From CAG-390 sp045543615 (GTDB lineage Bacteria > Bacillota > Clostridia > Oscillospirales > CAG-272): a DNA stretch of 24,568 bases. Location: the NCBI GenBank assembly GCA_045543615.1, contig JAZPXL010000033.1:1-24568 (forward strand), read 5' to 3'. A program made the translations under genes and the position numbers. Positions 13,223-21,591 of this stretch are shown one piece after another (position 1 is the first letter of the stretch; every line of letters starts with the position of its first letter). The notes under the pieces are model-generated. The model was not told the origin of the DNA and did no database searches. It worked only from the letters and a program-made list of their open reading frames with translations.

Positions 13223-14896
13223 GTGAGCAAGAGAATTAAAAACACAACGCCACCCGATCCTACAAGCGAGGTATACAAGGATTTTCAGCTTAGAGCCGAT
13301 GCTTTTGTCAAGTCAAAGCTGTGCGGACGCAAGGGCGAGAGGTGTAGTGGAACAAAGGTAATACACGATTGCGTATGGGGAACTGTAATGTTTTATCCGT
13401 GGGAGATCGAAATTATCGACTCTCCGCTTCTGCAAAGGCTTCGCCATATAAATCAGCTTGGACTTGCCGTACTTACCTATCCGTCAGCTCACCATTCACG
13501 CTTTGAGCATACGCTTGGCGTGGTTTCGGTAGTCTCACAGATGATCTCAAGCGTTACACGGCACGACAGCATAGGGATGAGCAACTCCTTGCCAACGATT
13601 CCACCATCCCACCAACGCCGTCTTCGCCTTGCGGCACTTCTGCACGATGTCGGTCATTGTTTCTTCTCCCATCTCTCTGAGTCGATCTACGGAACATTTG
13701 CAGAGATGGTGTCGCTTAAGGCAACCGAGCCGATATTTGCAGGCGCACAGCCACACGAAATACTCGGTTATATCATAATAAACACCCCCTCGTTTGTTTC
13801 TTTCTTTGAAAAGGACATAAATTATCCGTTTGAGGAGGGCGAGAGCGCAGAGGAGCTTCTCGCTGAGGTCGGCAGAATGATTGTCGGAGCACCCGTACCC
13901 GTCCGTGACGGCGTGCGAGCTTCCTATCTTACGGAGATGATAAACGGTCAGTTTGACGCCGATGCGCTCGACTATCTGCGCCGTGACAGCTACGCCACGG
14001 GCCTTGCGCTGAGCTATCATATAGACCGTTTCCTCTACAAGCTCAGGCTTGCTGACAGAGTGGACGAGGACGGAATAGTTGAGAGACATCTTACTGTTCC
14101 GGTTTCGGGCATCACAACGGTTGAGGAGATGGTTTTCTCAAAGCTTATGCTGACGAGATATATTTATCAGCACCAGAAGGTGCTTGCTGTTGAGTCCCTC
14201 ATCGGTGATATGGTCAGTGGTATGCAAAAACACGGACTGCTGACGCACCCCTGTGATTTTCTGTCATTCTGTGACGGAGATATTTATTCGCTCGCCTGCC
14301 CGTCGGGCAACGAGCTTTTGCGCCCTGCTATCTCCGATTGGAAGATATACGAGGAGGGAGACGTAACCGTCGGACAGGTAATTGAGAAAGTTCTCTCCCG
14401 TGACCTTCCAAAGAAAGCGATAGTTATTAACCTCTCAAATGTAAGAAAGGCGGGAGGCGTTGAAGCACCCGAGCTTGTCATATCGGGACTTGTCACAGCC
14501 CTGCGCTCGCTTACAACTCTCAGAGAAGAGATCCTCTCTCTTGCCTGTGAGTATGCAGAGAAGCTCGGCACAAAGTCACCCGAGCTTTTCGATATTCACA
14601 TTTCCATTCCCCATATAAAGATGGCAAAGGACTATTCACGCACGCCCGTGCTTACCTATGACGGAAAATTCATACCGATGTCAGAGGCAGTTGACCTCAA
14701 CGATTGGTCTCGTGCGTTCTCAGGACAGTCCTGGTGCGCATACGTCTTCTCCGACCCCGAGGTGCTTCCCGTTGTAAGCCTTGCATCCCTCAAGGTGCTT
14801 GAAAAACACGGAATTATGTGCGTAAGAGACAAGATCTTCTCGTCCCTCAAGCAGTCTGACACGATCGAGGAGTGCGCAGACAGGCTTGGAATATGA
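13223..14896 (+). CDS. HD-superfamily phosphohydrolase (SAMHD1/dGTPase-like, COG1078 type)
   Basis: 557 residues. HD motifs in order: HSRFEH (91-96), LLHDVGHCFFSH (139-150, H141-D142) and FDADALDYLRRD (244-255). These give the metal-binding H..HD..D set, and the sequence around the first and last is typical of COG1078, relatives of SAMHD1 and bacterial dNTP triphosphohydrolases. Likely a cytosolic nucleotide hydrolase; the exact substrate cannot be read from sequence. The start is GTG at 13223, because AAGGAGG lies just upstream of it and inside the longer ATG-13190 reading frame. It has its own promoter and a strong terminator, so it is monocistronic. The C-terminal 250 residues have no motif I recognise. 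Confidence 0.85.
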   Translation: MSKRIKNTTPPDPTSEVYKDFQLRADAFVKSKLCGRKGERCSGTKVIHDCVWGTVMFYPWEIEIIDSPLLQRLRHINQLGLAVLTYPSAHHSRFEHTLGVVSVVSQMISSVTRHDSIGMSNSLPTIPPSHQRRLRLAALLHDVGHCFFSHLSESIYGTFAEMVSLKATEPIFAGAQPHEILGYIIINTPSFVSFFEKDINYPFEEGESAEELLAEVGRMIVGAPVPVRDGVRASYLTEMINGQFDADALDYLRRDSYATGLALSYHIDRFLYKLRLADRVDEDGIVERHLTVPVSGITTVEEMVFSKLMLTRYIYQHQKVLAVESLIGDMVSGMQKHGLLTHPCDFLSFCDGDIYSLACPSGNELLRPAISDWKIYEEGDVTVGQVIEKVLSRDLPKKAIVINLSNVRKAGGVEAPELVISGLVTALRSLTTLREEILSLACEYAEKLGTKSPELFDIHISIPHIKMAKDYSRTPVLTYDGKFIPMSEAVDLNDWSRAFSGQSWCAYVFSDPEVLPVVSLASLKVLEKHGIMCVRDKIFSSLKQSDTIEECADRLGI

Positions 14897-14902
14897 TAAT
14901 TG

Positions 14903-14942
14903 AAGCAAAGCTGTTCCATTCGGGACAGCTTTGCTTTTTTTC
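14903..14942 (+). terminator. Intrinsic terminator of the HD gene
   Basis: AAGCAAAGCTGTTCC (14903-14917) pairs with GGGACAGCTTTGCTT (14922-14936), with one G-T wobble, a loop ATTC and a following T-run. Confidence 0.92.
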
Positions 14943-14965
14943 TCTTTAAAAAAGTCCCGGGGGTA

Positions 14966-14994
14966 TTGAAATAATCCTTTTTGTGTGCTATAAT
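14966..14994 (+). promoter_or_regulatory. Promoter of the VUT-SDR operon
   Basis: TTGAAA (14966-14971), 17 bp, TATAAT (14989-14994) with extended TGC. The predicted start near 15001 leaves a leader of about 123 nt. Confidence 0.85.
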
Positions 14995-15000
14995 ACAGTT

Positions 15001-15103
15001 GCTCCGTCCATAGACGGCGACAGTTCGTTTGTACCATCCTGTCGAAAATCAAAACCAGGGCTGACAAAAGAGTGGTCGGTCTTGCGTTTTGCAAGACTTT
15101 TTT
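15001..15103 (+). promoter_or_regulatory. Attenuator/riboswitch-like leader of unassigned class
   Basis: Stem 1 is CCGTC-CATA-GACGG (15004-15017). Stem 2 is CGACAG and CTGTCG around a 15-nt loop (15018-15044), followed by an A-rich tail. Then comes a 7-bp stem GTCTTGC-GTTTT-GCAAGAC (15079-15097) with six T (15098-15103), an intrinsic terminator placed 21 nt before the start codon. A terminator inside a leader implies conditional readthrough. Because the gene is a VUT/YhhQ-type transporter, a preQ1-type ligand is the natural guess, but I cannot match the sequence to a known preQ1 consensus. Confidence 0.6.
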
Positions 15104-15123
15104 ATTCTCTTTGGAGACAGAAT

Positions 15124-15921
15124 ATGAATTTTAAAACAAAAAAGCCAAAACGCCCACGTTTTGCGCCGCTCTCCCTCCTTGCTCGTGAGAGGGAGCATAT
15201 GTCGGTGCTTTTGCAGAGCATTCCTGCAACCGTCACATCTCTATTTGTTGTAAGCGTCATCTGTATGAACCTGCTTGCCAACAAAACCCTCATTCAAAAT
15301 GACTTCATCGCACTTGACGGTGGATTTCTCATCTCCTGGCTCTCGTTTATGTGTATGGACATCATCACAAAATCCTTTGGCCCCGGGGCATCAAATCGCA
15401 TAGCTCTGATAGCAAGTGGAGTAAATCTTCTCTGCTGCCTGATTTTCTATATCGCAAGCATCATCCCCTCAAACGCCGCAGACTACACAGAGCTTGATCG
15501 CATCCTCGGCGGCTCCTGGTTCATACTCCTCTCAAGTACAGTTGCCTTTCTCGTCTCGGCAGTGCTCAACAACCTGCTCTGCTTCACGCTGTCCCGTATT
15601 TTTGCAAAGAACCCCGACGGAAAGGCGGCATACGCCGTAAGCACATATATTTCCACCTTCATAGGTCAATTTGTTGACAATCTCATCTTCTCCGTCATCG
15701 TCTTCGTTATCTTTGCGCCTATTTTCTGGGACGGCTTTCATTGGACGCTTATCCAATGCCTCACCTGTGCGCTTACAGGTGCGACGGCTGAGCTTGTGAT
15801 GGAGATACTCTTCTCCCCCATAGGATACAGAATAGTCAGAAAATGGCGAAAGCGTGGCATCGGTCGGGAATACATCGCCCTCTACGGCACAGAGGACATA
15901 AAAAAGGAGACAGAACAATGA
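15124..15921 (+). CDS. VUT-family transporter (YhhQ-like queuosine precursor transporter)
   Basis: 265 residues with about six hydrophobic helices and charged ends. The pattern ISWLSFMCMDIITKSFGPGASNR, an acidic residue after the second helix followed by a small-residue loop, and the late FIGQFVDNLIFSVIVF segment are characteristic of the VUT/COG1738 family, whose studied members import queuosine precursors for tRNA modification. The ATG at 15124 follows GGAGA; the frame upstream of it is leader and promoter DNA. The stop overlaps the next start in ATGA, so translation of the SDR gene is coupled. Expression is probably controlled by the terminator in its leader. Confidence 0.85.
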   Translation: MNFKTKKPKRPRFAPLSLLAREREHMSVLLQSIPATVTSLFVVSVICMNLLANKTLIQNDFIALDGGFLISWLSFMCMDIITKSFGPGASNRIALIASGVNLLCCLIFYIASIIPSNAADYTELDRILGGSWFILLSSTVAFLVSAVLNNLLCFTLSRIFAKNPDGKAAYAVSTYISTFIGQFVDNLIFSVIVFVIFAPIFWDGFHWTLIQCLTCALTGATAELVMEILFSPIGYRIVRKWRKRGIGREYIALYGTEDIKKETEQ

Positions 15922-16568
15922 AAATTCTTATAACAGGAACATCGAGAGGCATCGGACAGGCAATAGCTCGCCTCTTTCTTGAGCGTGGACACGAGGTTGT
16001 GGGCATCGACAGAGAATGCGCCACCATCACACATCAAAGCTATACCCACTACCAAACGGACGTGCGTGACTATGACGCTCTGCCACGTGTTGATGACGTG
16101 GAAATTCTTATCAACAACGCAGGTACGCAGAACGAGGATGACATCGAGATCAATCTCAAAGCTCTCATACATATAACAGAAAAATACGGCGTGCGCCGTG
16201 GCATCGTTTCCATCTTAAATATCGGCTCTGCAAGTGGGCACACAGGCGCAGAGTTCCCCGAATACTCGGCGAGCAAGGGTGGAGTTGTAGCGTACACCAA
16301 AAATGTTGCACTTCGTGTCGCTGCCTTTGGCGCAACAGCCAACAGCCTTGACCCCGGTGGAGTTCTCACACCACTCAACGCCCCCGTTATCGAGGACGAG
16401 GCTCTTTGGGCTGAGATAATGGATGAAACGCCTCTTCGCAGATGGGCGAGTGCAGAGGAGATTGCCGAATGGGCGTACTTCTTGACAGTTACAAACAGCT
16501 TTTGCACAGGTCAGAGCATCGTGGTTGACGGCGGCGAGAGCATCAAGCGCAATTTCGTTTGGAAATAA
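15918..16568 (+). CDS. SDR-family NAD(P)-dependent oxidoreductase
   Basis: 216 residues, a compact classical short-chain dehydrogenase. The cofactor motif TGTSRGIG is at 6-13 and NNAG at 66-69. The catalytic serine lies in NIGSASG (about 104) and the Tyr/Lys pair in YSASK (Y116, K120). The C-terminal end (TGQSIVVDGGES) is typical of the family. Substrate unknown. AAGGAGA and ATGA overlap with the transporter gene argue that the product acts with, or is dosed like, the transporter. It is somewhat shorter than the usual 240-260 residues, with the gap around the helix between strands 4 and 5. Confidence 0.88.
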   Translation: MKILITGTSRGIGQAIARLFLERGHEVVGIDRECATITHQSYTHYQTDVRDYDALPRVDDVEILINNAGTQNEDDIEINLKALIHITEKYGVRRGIVSILNIGSASGHTGAEFPEYSASKGGVVAYTKNVALRVAAFGATANSLDPGGVLTPLNAPVIEDEALWAEIMDETPLRRWASAEEIAEWAYFLTVTNSFCTGQSIVVDGGESIKRNFVWK

Positions 16569-16603
16569 GCTTTTGTTGTCAGAAATAATATAGAAATTTA
16601 TGT

Positions 16604-16643
16604 AAATAAAGACGGCAAGCACCTCGCTTGACGTCTTTATTTG
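16604..16643. terminator. Terminator after the SDR gene
   Basis: AAATAAAGACG and CGTCTTTATTT (16604-16614, 16632-16642) with an inner AAGC/GCTT stem and loop ACCTC. Confidence 0.8.
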
Positions 16644-16695
16644 CAAAAAAACTGCACTTATGTGCTTTATCTATTAAAAAAACAGAAAAATATTG

Positions 16696-16724
16696 TTGAT
16701 TTGTATTGATGAGTATGCTATACT
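16696..16724 (+). promoter_or_regulatory. Promoter of the channel operon
   Basis: TTGATT (16696-16701), 17 bp, TATACT (16719-16724), with TGC just upstream. The leader is about 33 nt. Confidence 0.75.
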
Positions 16725-16763
16725 GAAAACAGGCGGACACAATATTTTTTGGGTGGTGACAGA

Positions 16764-18098
16764 ATGAGTGGATACAGAAAATTTAAAAAGAAGCTTTATG
16801 AAATAATATGGAGAGGCGAGGGCAGTATTGCCTCATCTGTGTTTGATATTGCACTCTGCGCTCTTGTGCTTCTCTCCTCCACGGCCGTTGTAGTTGAGCT
16901 TTTCTTTGACGTCCCCGAGGGCATCCGTCACGCTCTTGAGGTGTTTGAATACGCCACGGTCGGCGTGTTCATTCTCGAATATATTCTGCGCCTTTTTGTG
17001 TGCGAGTACGAATATCCCGAATGCAAAAACAAGCTGCACGCCATTTGGGAATATGTCACCTCGTTTGATTCACTCATTGACATTCTCTCGATAGTGTCCG
17101 TGCTCTCAAACGAGATCCCCAAGGAATTTGCCATTATGCGAATGGTTAAGCTACTGAAGCTCGTAAGGCTTGTAAAAATGTCGGACTACCTCAAAACCTC
17201 GGGCAAGCTTGACGAAAAAATTCGCAAAATACAGGCAAGAGTAAACGAGATAATCGACAAGGGACGTCCCGGAGATATTGTGTCGAAAATCTACGATATT
17301 GTCTCAGTTGTTCTCATTTTGCTCTCGGTTTCGGTAATCCTTATCGAAACGTTCCCAATACCCGAGGTGGCGCACACGATTATTTACTATTTCGAGCTTT
17401 TCGTTGCCTGCGTTTTCGCTATCGAATACGTGTTGCGTGTGTGGACAGCACCCCTCGATTACCCCGAAATGCGCACAGACAAGGCGAGAATGAAATATAT
17501 CTTCTCGTTCATCTCCCTTATTGACCTGCTCTCAATAATTCCCGTCTTCGTTGCAGGTATCCCCACGGCAACGGGCATTCTCAAAATTTTCAAGCTCTGC
17601 AAGATAATAAGACTTATCAAGGCAAGCAGGTATTTAAACAGTGTTGCAAATTTCGGTCGCGCGATACAGAAAAAGAAAAAGCAGATTATTATGTCAATTA
17701 TCGCAATAGTTGTGATGATACTTATATGCTCGGTTCTTATGTATTCATTTGAGAGCAGAGAGCAACCCGAGGTCTTTTCCAACGGATTTAGTGGCGTCAA
17801 CTACGTTTGGCTTTCAATTCTGAACGAAAAAACGGATATTGAACCACTGACAACGATAGGTCAGGCACTTTCAACTCTTATGGTTCTGCTTGGTGGATGT
17901 ATGATCGGCGTGCCTGTGGCGATTATTGCAACGGGCTTTGAGGATATGATAGTCGAGCAGGCTGGAGACGAGGGGGAGGACACGGAGATCTATGAAACGC
18001 TTCGTCTCTACGACTCTATGAGTGAGAGTGACCGAGAGCGTTTTCGCAAGATAATTTCTCTTGAAGAGGAAAAAAGCGAAAACCAAGATGAAGAATAA
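16764..18098 (+). CDS. Voltage-gated-channel-like protein with two voltage-sensor modules and a non-canonical pore
   Basis: 444 residues and about ten membrane helices. The first four-helix sensor spans about 25-142; its S4 has Arg/Lys every third position (R126, K129, K132, R135, K138). The second sensor spans about 175-291, with S4 charges K274, K277, K280, R283, K286 and R289. S2 and S3 acidic residues are present in both (LEY, LID; IEY, LID). A single pore follows: S5 (305-328), pore loop and S6 (365-396) ending VPVAIIATGF, as in potassium channels. Where they have TTVGYGD before IxP-TTIG, this protein has ILNEKTD (352-358). The frame is intact, so this is not a sequencing slip. A cytosolic acidic tail ends it. 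Member of the ion-transport superfamily; ion selectivity, or whether it conducts at all, is unknown. First gene of a four-gene operon. Confidence 0.85.
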   Translation: MSGYRKFKKKLYEIIWRGEGSIASSVFDIALCALVLLSSTAVVVELFFDVPEGIRHALEVFEYATVGVFILEYILRLFVCEYEYPECKNKLHAIWEYVTSFDSLIDILSIVSVLSNEIPKEFAIMRMVKLLKLVRLVKMSDYLKTSGKLDEKIRKIQARVNEIIDKGRPGDIVSKIYDIVSVVLILLSVSVILIETFPIPEVAHTIIYYFELFVACVFAIEYVLRVWTAPLDYPEMRTDKARMKYIFSFISLIDLLSIIPVFVAGIPTATGILKIFKLCKIIRLIKASRYLNSVANFGRAIQKKKKQIIMSIIAIVVMILICSVLMYSFESREQPEVFSNGFSGVNYVWLSILNEKTDIEPLTTIGQALSTLMVLLGGCMIGVPVAIIATGFEDMIVEQAGDEGEDTEIYETLRLYDSMSESDRERFRKIISLEEEKSENQDEE

Positions 18099-18130
18099 AA
18101 CAAAAAAATAAATTCCAGGAGGACGAACAA

Positions 18131-18772
18131 ATGAAAGATATCGTCAGCGCAATCAGAACAATTTGCGAGCCTGAGAGAGGCTTTGAGGACCTTTTTGACA
18201 AAAACAGAGGTGGCGCACTTCTCGCAAGCCTTTGCGATGACGCCCGCTCTGTCTCCCTACTTTCAACTCTTCTCTACGGCAGAGCAAGAGCAAGTCTTAT
18301 CGAGCTTATTGGCGACGCCTATGAGTACATCAAGCTCTCAGACCCCGTGATCTACAATCTTATGAGGGACGGCCTTTCCGTCACCGACGCAACCGAGGCA
18401 CTTGAAATTTTCTTTACTGCCTTTGGCTTCCCCGGCTACCGTGATCGCACAAGCACGCCCATTACCGAATTTGTCTCCTATGACAAGGAAAACTACAAAT
18501 GTATTCACAAGGGCGAGAGCCGTGACGGTGTTGAATATGGTGTTGGCGTGCGCACAAATTACTATGACGGCGAATGCTGTGGATTTGACGAATGCGTTTG
18601 GGTATGTGGCAGAATGATCGGATATTGCCATTCCTTTGAGGTTGAGCTTCTCGCATTTGAGGAAAACAAATACGGATTTGTTGTAAATGACACATTTGTG
18701 GGTAAATATATGGTCATCGGTGACGATGGCGAGGAGGGCTATATGACAGGTAAGCCCGTACCTGTATGCTGA
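18131..18772 (+). CDS. Uncharacterised protein in the channel operon
   Basis: 213 residues, not recognised. There is no signal peptide or membrane helix. The N-terminal 100 residues look helical (AIRTICEPERGFEDLF, LIELIGDAYEYIKL, VTDATEALEIFFTAFGF). The C-terminal half looks beta-rich, with several aromatic and cysteine residues (YYDGECCGFDECVWVCG). It starts 32 nt after the channel gene behind AGGAGG. Position suggests it works with the channel, perhaps as a cytosolic partner; this is inference only. Confidence 0.75.
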   Translation: MKDIVSAIRTICEPERGFEDLFDKNRGGALLASLCDDARSVSLLSTLLYGRARASLIELIGDAYEYIKLSDPVIYNLMRDGLSVTDATEALEIFFTAFGFPGYRDRTSTPITEFVSYDKENYKCIHKGESRDGVEYGVGVRTNYYDGECCGFDECVWVCGRMIGYCHSFEVELLAFEENKYGFVVNDTFVGKYMVIGDDGEEGYMTGKPVPVC

Positions 18773-18790
18773 CAAAGAACGGAGGGTCGG

Positions 18791-20218
18791 ATGAAGCCCA
18801 TTGTTTTAAAATATATCTACTACTATTTCGACACGCTCAAAAACAAAGATGCAGTAAAGCCGTTCTATCAGATACTTACAGATGACAAAAGCTTCTCCAT
18901 CCTATCGCCCACGTCGGAGTTTTCCTACGAGGTTGTGGATATTATTGAGCGTGACGGTGAGAATATCACGTTTTCGTTTACTTATGAGAGGTATCTTCAC
19001 CCCGACACGTCGAAGGGCGACTATGAGAGGGTGACGGACAGGTACACACTTGGGCGTGGCGAGAGCATAGAATGCCTATGCGTAAGACAGGCAAGACGCT
19101 ACTCTCCCCTGACCTTCCTCAACACCCCTGCCACACTCTCTGTAAGCTATCTTGACGATGATGGTGTGCTCTCGCACTTTTCCGAGATGATGAAATTCAA
19201 CATCTCCGTGGCAGTGGACTATGCAGAATATCTTTACGATAAAGCTGAATATGACCTTGCCTTCAAGCTGCTTTCGGCAACAAAATCATCGGGTTCTGCA
19301 CTTGGCGAGTGCTTTGAGTATGGAAGAGGAACCGAAAAGGACAGCCGACGTGCGCTTGAATGTTATATCGAGCATTTTCCAACCTACCACGCCTGCCGTG
19401 GTATTGAGCGCATAATAAAGGAGACGGAGGGCAGGGATATCGTTTGCGACAACGCCTTTGTCTGCGTTCTCTCAGAGAAGCTTTCAAAGATGAGCTTTGC
19501 TTATAAGTACGCAAAAGCTCTGTCGGTTCGTGGCACATCCACCCCGGGCGAGCTTCGCCGTAGCGCAGAGATAGCCCTGCTTGTCTTTCTTGAGCTTGGC
19601 AGACCACACAACGATCCCTTTGGACATCCGACACCAAATATGATGGAGCTTGCGAAGTATTTCGATATGCTTGACGGCGTGGGCGAGGACGAGCGTCCGC
19701 TTTATTACGAGCGAATTGCAGAAAAGGACGAATACGACGGTGGATATTTCCTCCACGATGTCTATTATGATGACGCCATCGTAAAAACTCTGCTCCGTCA
19801 CGCCGAGAGGGGTGAGGTATTGGCACTTGGCGCAATTATTAATCAGTTCCCCGACAAAACCGACGCCCTGCCGTCCCTTGCAGAGAGACTTGAGAGGGTG
19901 GCAGCAGAGGCTGAAGACGAGCACGAGCGTGGACTTGCCTATTTCTTCCTTGGACTTTATTTTGAGAGAGTGGCAGAGGTGGGGGCACAAGCGAGAGAAT
20001 ATTTCGAGCGTGCGCTCTCTGCAGGTGAGCATTTTGCTATTATCCATCTTGCCGAGAAATATATGGAAGAGGACAGAGAGAGGGCTATCCGTCTCATAAA
20101 AGAGCATCACCCGTTTTTGCTTGAAAAGGATTACCGTGGATATCCCCTTCCGTATTCAGCCCGTTCTTACAGCTCACTTGTCCACAGCATAGACGTTTGG
20201 AGCGAGGAGCAGAAATGA
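18791..20218 (+). CDS. Sel1-like repeat protein
   Basis: 475 residues, cytosolic by absence of signal or membrane segments. The N-terminal 130 residues form a beta-rich region of unknown family. A recognisable Sel1/TPR-like unit follows (GECFEYGRGTEKDSRRALECYIEHF, about 172-196) and further helical pairs near the C-terminus (AYFFLGLYFE through FAIIHLAEKYMEED). Sel1 repeats are protein-interaction scaffolds. CGGAGGG precedes the ATG, 18 nt after the previous stop, and the stop overlaps the next start. Its pairing with another Sel1-like gene suggests the two form a complex or arose by duplication; the N-terminal parts share no obvious sequence. Confidence 0.78.
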   Translation: MKPIVLKYIYYYFDTLKNKDAVKPFYQILTDDKSFSILSPTSEFSYEVVDIIERDGENITFSFTYERYLHPDTSKGDYERVTDRYTLGRGESIECLCVRQARRYSPLTFLNTPATLSVSYLDDDGVLSHFSEMMKFNISVAVDYAEYLYDKAEYDLAFKLLSATKSSGSALGECFEYGRGTEKDSRRALECYIEHFPTYHACRGIERIIKETEGRDIVCDNAFVCVLSEKLSKMSFAYKYAKALSVRGTSTPGELRRSAEIALLVFLELGRPHNDPFGHPTPNMMELAKYFDMLDGVGEDERPLYYERIAEKDEYDGGYFLHDVYYDDAIVKTLLRHAERGEVLALGAIINQFPDKTDALPSLAERLERVAAEAEDEHERGLAYFFLGLYFERVAEVGAQAREYFERALSAGEHFAIIHLAEKYMEEDRERAIRLIKEHHPFLLEKDYRGYPLPYSARSYSSLVHSIDVWSEEQK

Positions 20219-21378
20219 GCACAGAAAAAAGCATAGAAAGCCAAATTTTTGATCTTACGGTCTTCAGAAATTACACAAAAAGCAATTTTGTAATCTTTGC
20301 AGGAGTGCATTTTGCCGAAAAGCACGGACTTGACGGGGACAAAATAATATACACAAAAACTCGGTTTGACAGAGTTGAGATGTGCAGCATAGACGAGGTG
20401 GTACACGATAAAAAAGCTGCTCTGGAGGCTATTGTCACCTCTGCAAAAGAGGGCGACGTATACGCCTCGGCTGCGCTTCTATTCCTCCGTGACTACCACC
20501 CCTATGGCGCAGAGATAGGCTATGTCTTCGACGAACTGGAAACCCTCTGCCGACTTGTCTTTGACCTTATAAATCGGGACGATGGTGGGGAGAGCGACTG
20601 TGAGCGTGCGTTTGCAAGCTTTATTATAGGCAGAGCATTTAGCGAGAGCCGTGGCGTTGTAAACGATAGCAGCCGTGCCGCAGAGTATTACAAAAAAGCT
20701 ATCTCCCTTGGTAATCCTATGGCAGAGCTGTTTTATTATGAAGCACTCGGCGACATTACCTCTGCTTGCCGAGTGGCAGGAAAGCTTATAGGCACATACC
20801 CCGAGAGCCATATATTAAAATACTATGTTGCTTATGATCTCTATTTCGGAATAAATGGCGAGAGGGATTTTGAGGGCGCAGTCTCGCATCTCTATCACAC
20901 AGCGAGAGTGGAGAGAGGACTTGACAACCCCGAGGATTATTATTTTATGTCTGCAAGGTATCTGCTCGGACTTTGTTATTTCCACGGTCACGGAGTGACG
21001 GCAGACAAAAAGACAGCCGAGACTTTGTTTAGGTTTGGTTTTATATCAAAAACAGCTATGTGTGGCTATGCAGAGGCTATGACGAAGCTGCAAGTGGACG
21101 AAATCAACAACGTCACTCGCCGTGCCGTATTTGAGCTTTTGCGCAAAAGCGCAGACTATGGCTATGTGCCGGCGGTATGGAAGACGGCAGTTTGCTTCTA
21201 CTACGGATACGGAACGGAAAAAGACGAGACGCTTGCCAAAAGATATCTCTCGATATACAGAAGAAAGACGGAAAACGGAGCCGAAACCGTCTCCGACCTC
21301 GGCGAGAGTGTTGACAAAATAATACTCACTCTTCCCGACGGCACACCCTGTACCGAGTCTGCACTTCTCTCGCTTTAA
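20215..21378 (+). CDS. Sel1-like repeat protein
   Basis: 387 residues, cytosolic. At least three Sel1-type units are readable: about 141-180 (IIGRAFSESRGVVNDSSRAAEYYKKAI), 260-290 (LGLCYFHGHGVTADKKTAETLF) and 325-355 (VCFYYGYGTEKDETLAKRYLS). The G-x-G-V/T-x-K/D and A-x-x-Y/L pattern is typical. The first 90 residues are unlike the repeats. Its ATG overlaps the previous stop (ATGA), which implies translational coupling and probably fixed stoichiometry. It is the last gene of the operon, ending before a strong terminator at 21458. Confidence 0.82.
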   Translation: MSTEKSIESQIFDLTVFRNYTKSNFVIFAGVHFAEKHGLDGDKIIYTKTRFDRVEMCSIDEVVHDKKAALEAIVTSAKEGDVYASAALLFLRDYHPYGAEIGYVFDELETLCRLVFDLINRDDGGESDCERAFASFIIGRAFSESRGVVNDSSRAAEYYKKAISLGNPMAELFYYEALGDITSACRVAGKLIGTYPESHILKYYVAYDLYFGINGERDFEGAVSHLYHTARVERGLDNPEDYYFMSARYLLGLCYFHGHGVTADKKTAETLFRFGFISKTAMCGYAEAMTKLQVDEINNVTRRAVFELLRKSADYGYVPAVWKTAVCFYYGYGTEKDETLAKRYLSIYRRKTENGAETVSDLGESVDKIILTLPDGTPCTESALLSL

Positions 21379-21457
21379 GACAAGGGAAAGTCGGTACAGC
21401 AATACCATAGGTAAAAATCAACTACGTTTTTCCGAAACTCAAAAACAAAATACCCCA

Positions 21458-21503
21458 CCCCAAAACCTCTGCGATCTCACTCGCAGAGGTTTGGGGGCTT
21501 TTG
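21458..21503 (+). terminator. Terminator of the channel operon
   Basis: CCCC-AAAACCTCTGCGA (21458-21474) pairs with TCGCAGAGGTTT-GGGG (21481-21496) with one bulged A and a loop TCTCAC, followed by GCTTTTG. Confidence 0.88.
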
Positions 21504-21562
21504 TCATTACGCAAAAATGTGGAAAAGCGTGGCAATATTTGACCTCTCTCTGCAAAAGGCTA

Positions 21563-21591
21563 TTGAATAAATGCGCTTTTCGTGCTATAAT
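21563..21591 (+). promoter_or_regulatory. Promoter of trkAH
   Basis: TTGAAT (21563-21568), 17 bp, TATAAT (21586-21591), extended TGC. The leader of about 97 nt has a hairpin CCTGCGTCC/GGATGCGGG (about 21647-21680) with an inner CGCC-TCG-GGCG stem, just ahead of the ribosome binding site GGAGG. Confidence 0.82.

Noticed and set aside
14983..15123. N-terminal extension of the VUT transporter
   Set aside because: The extended frame starts within the promoter -10 region and translates the leader and its terminator hairpin.
16764..18098. Plain potassium channel
   Set aside because: The filter triplet GYG is absent; the aligned bases encode NEKT with the frame open on both sides, so the usual label would be misleading.
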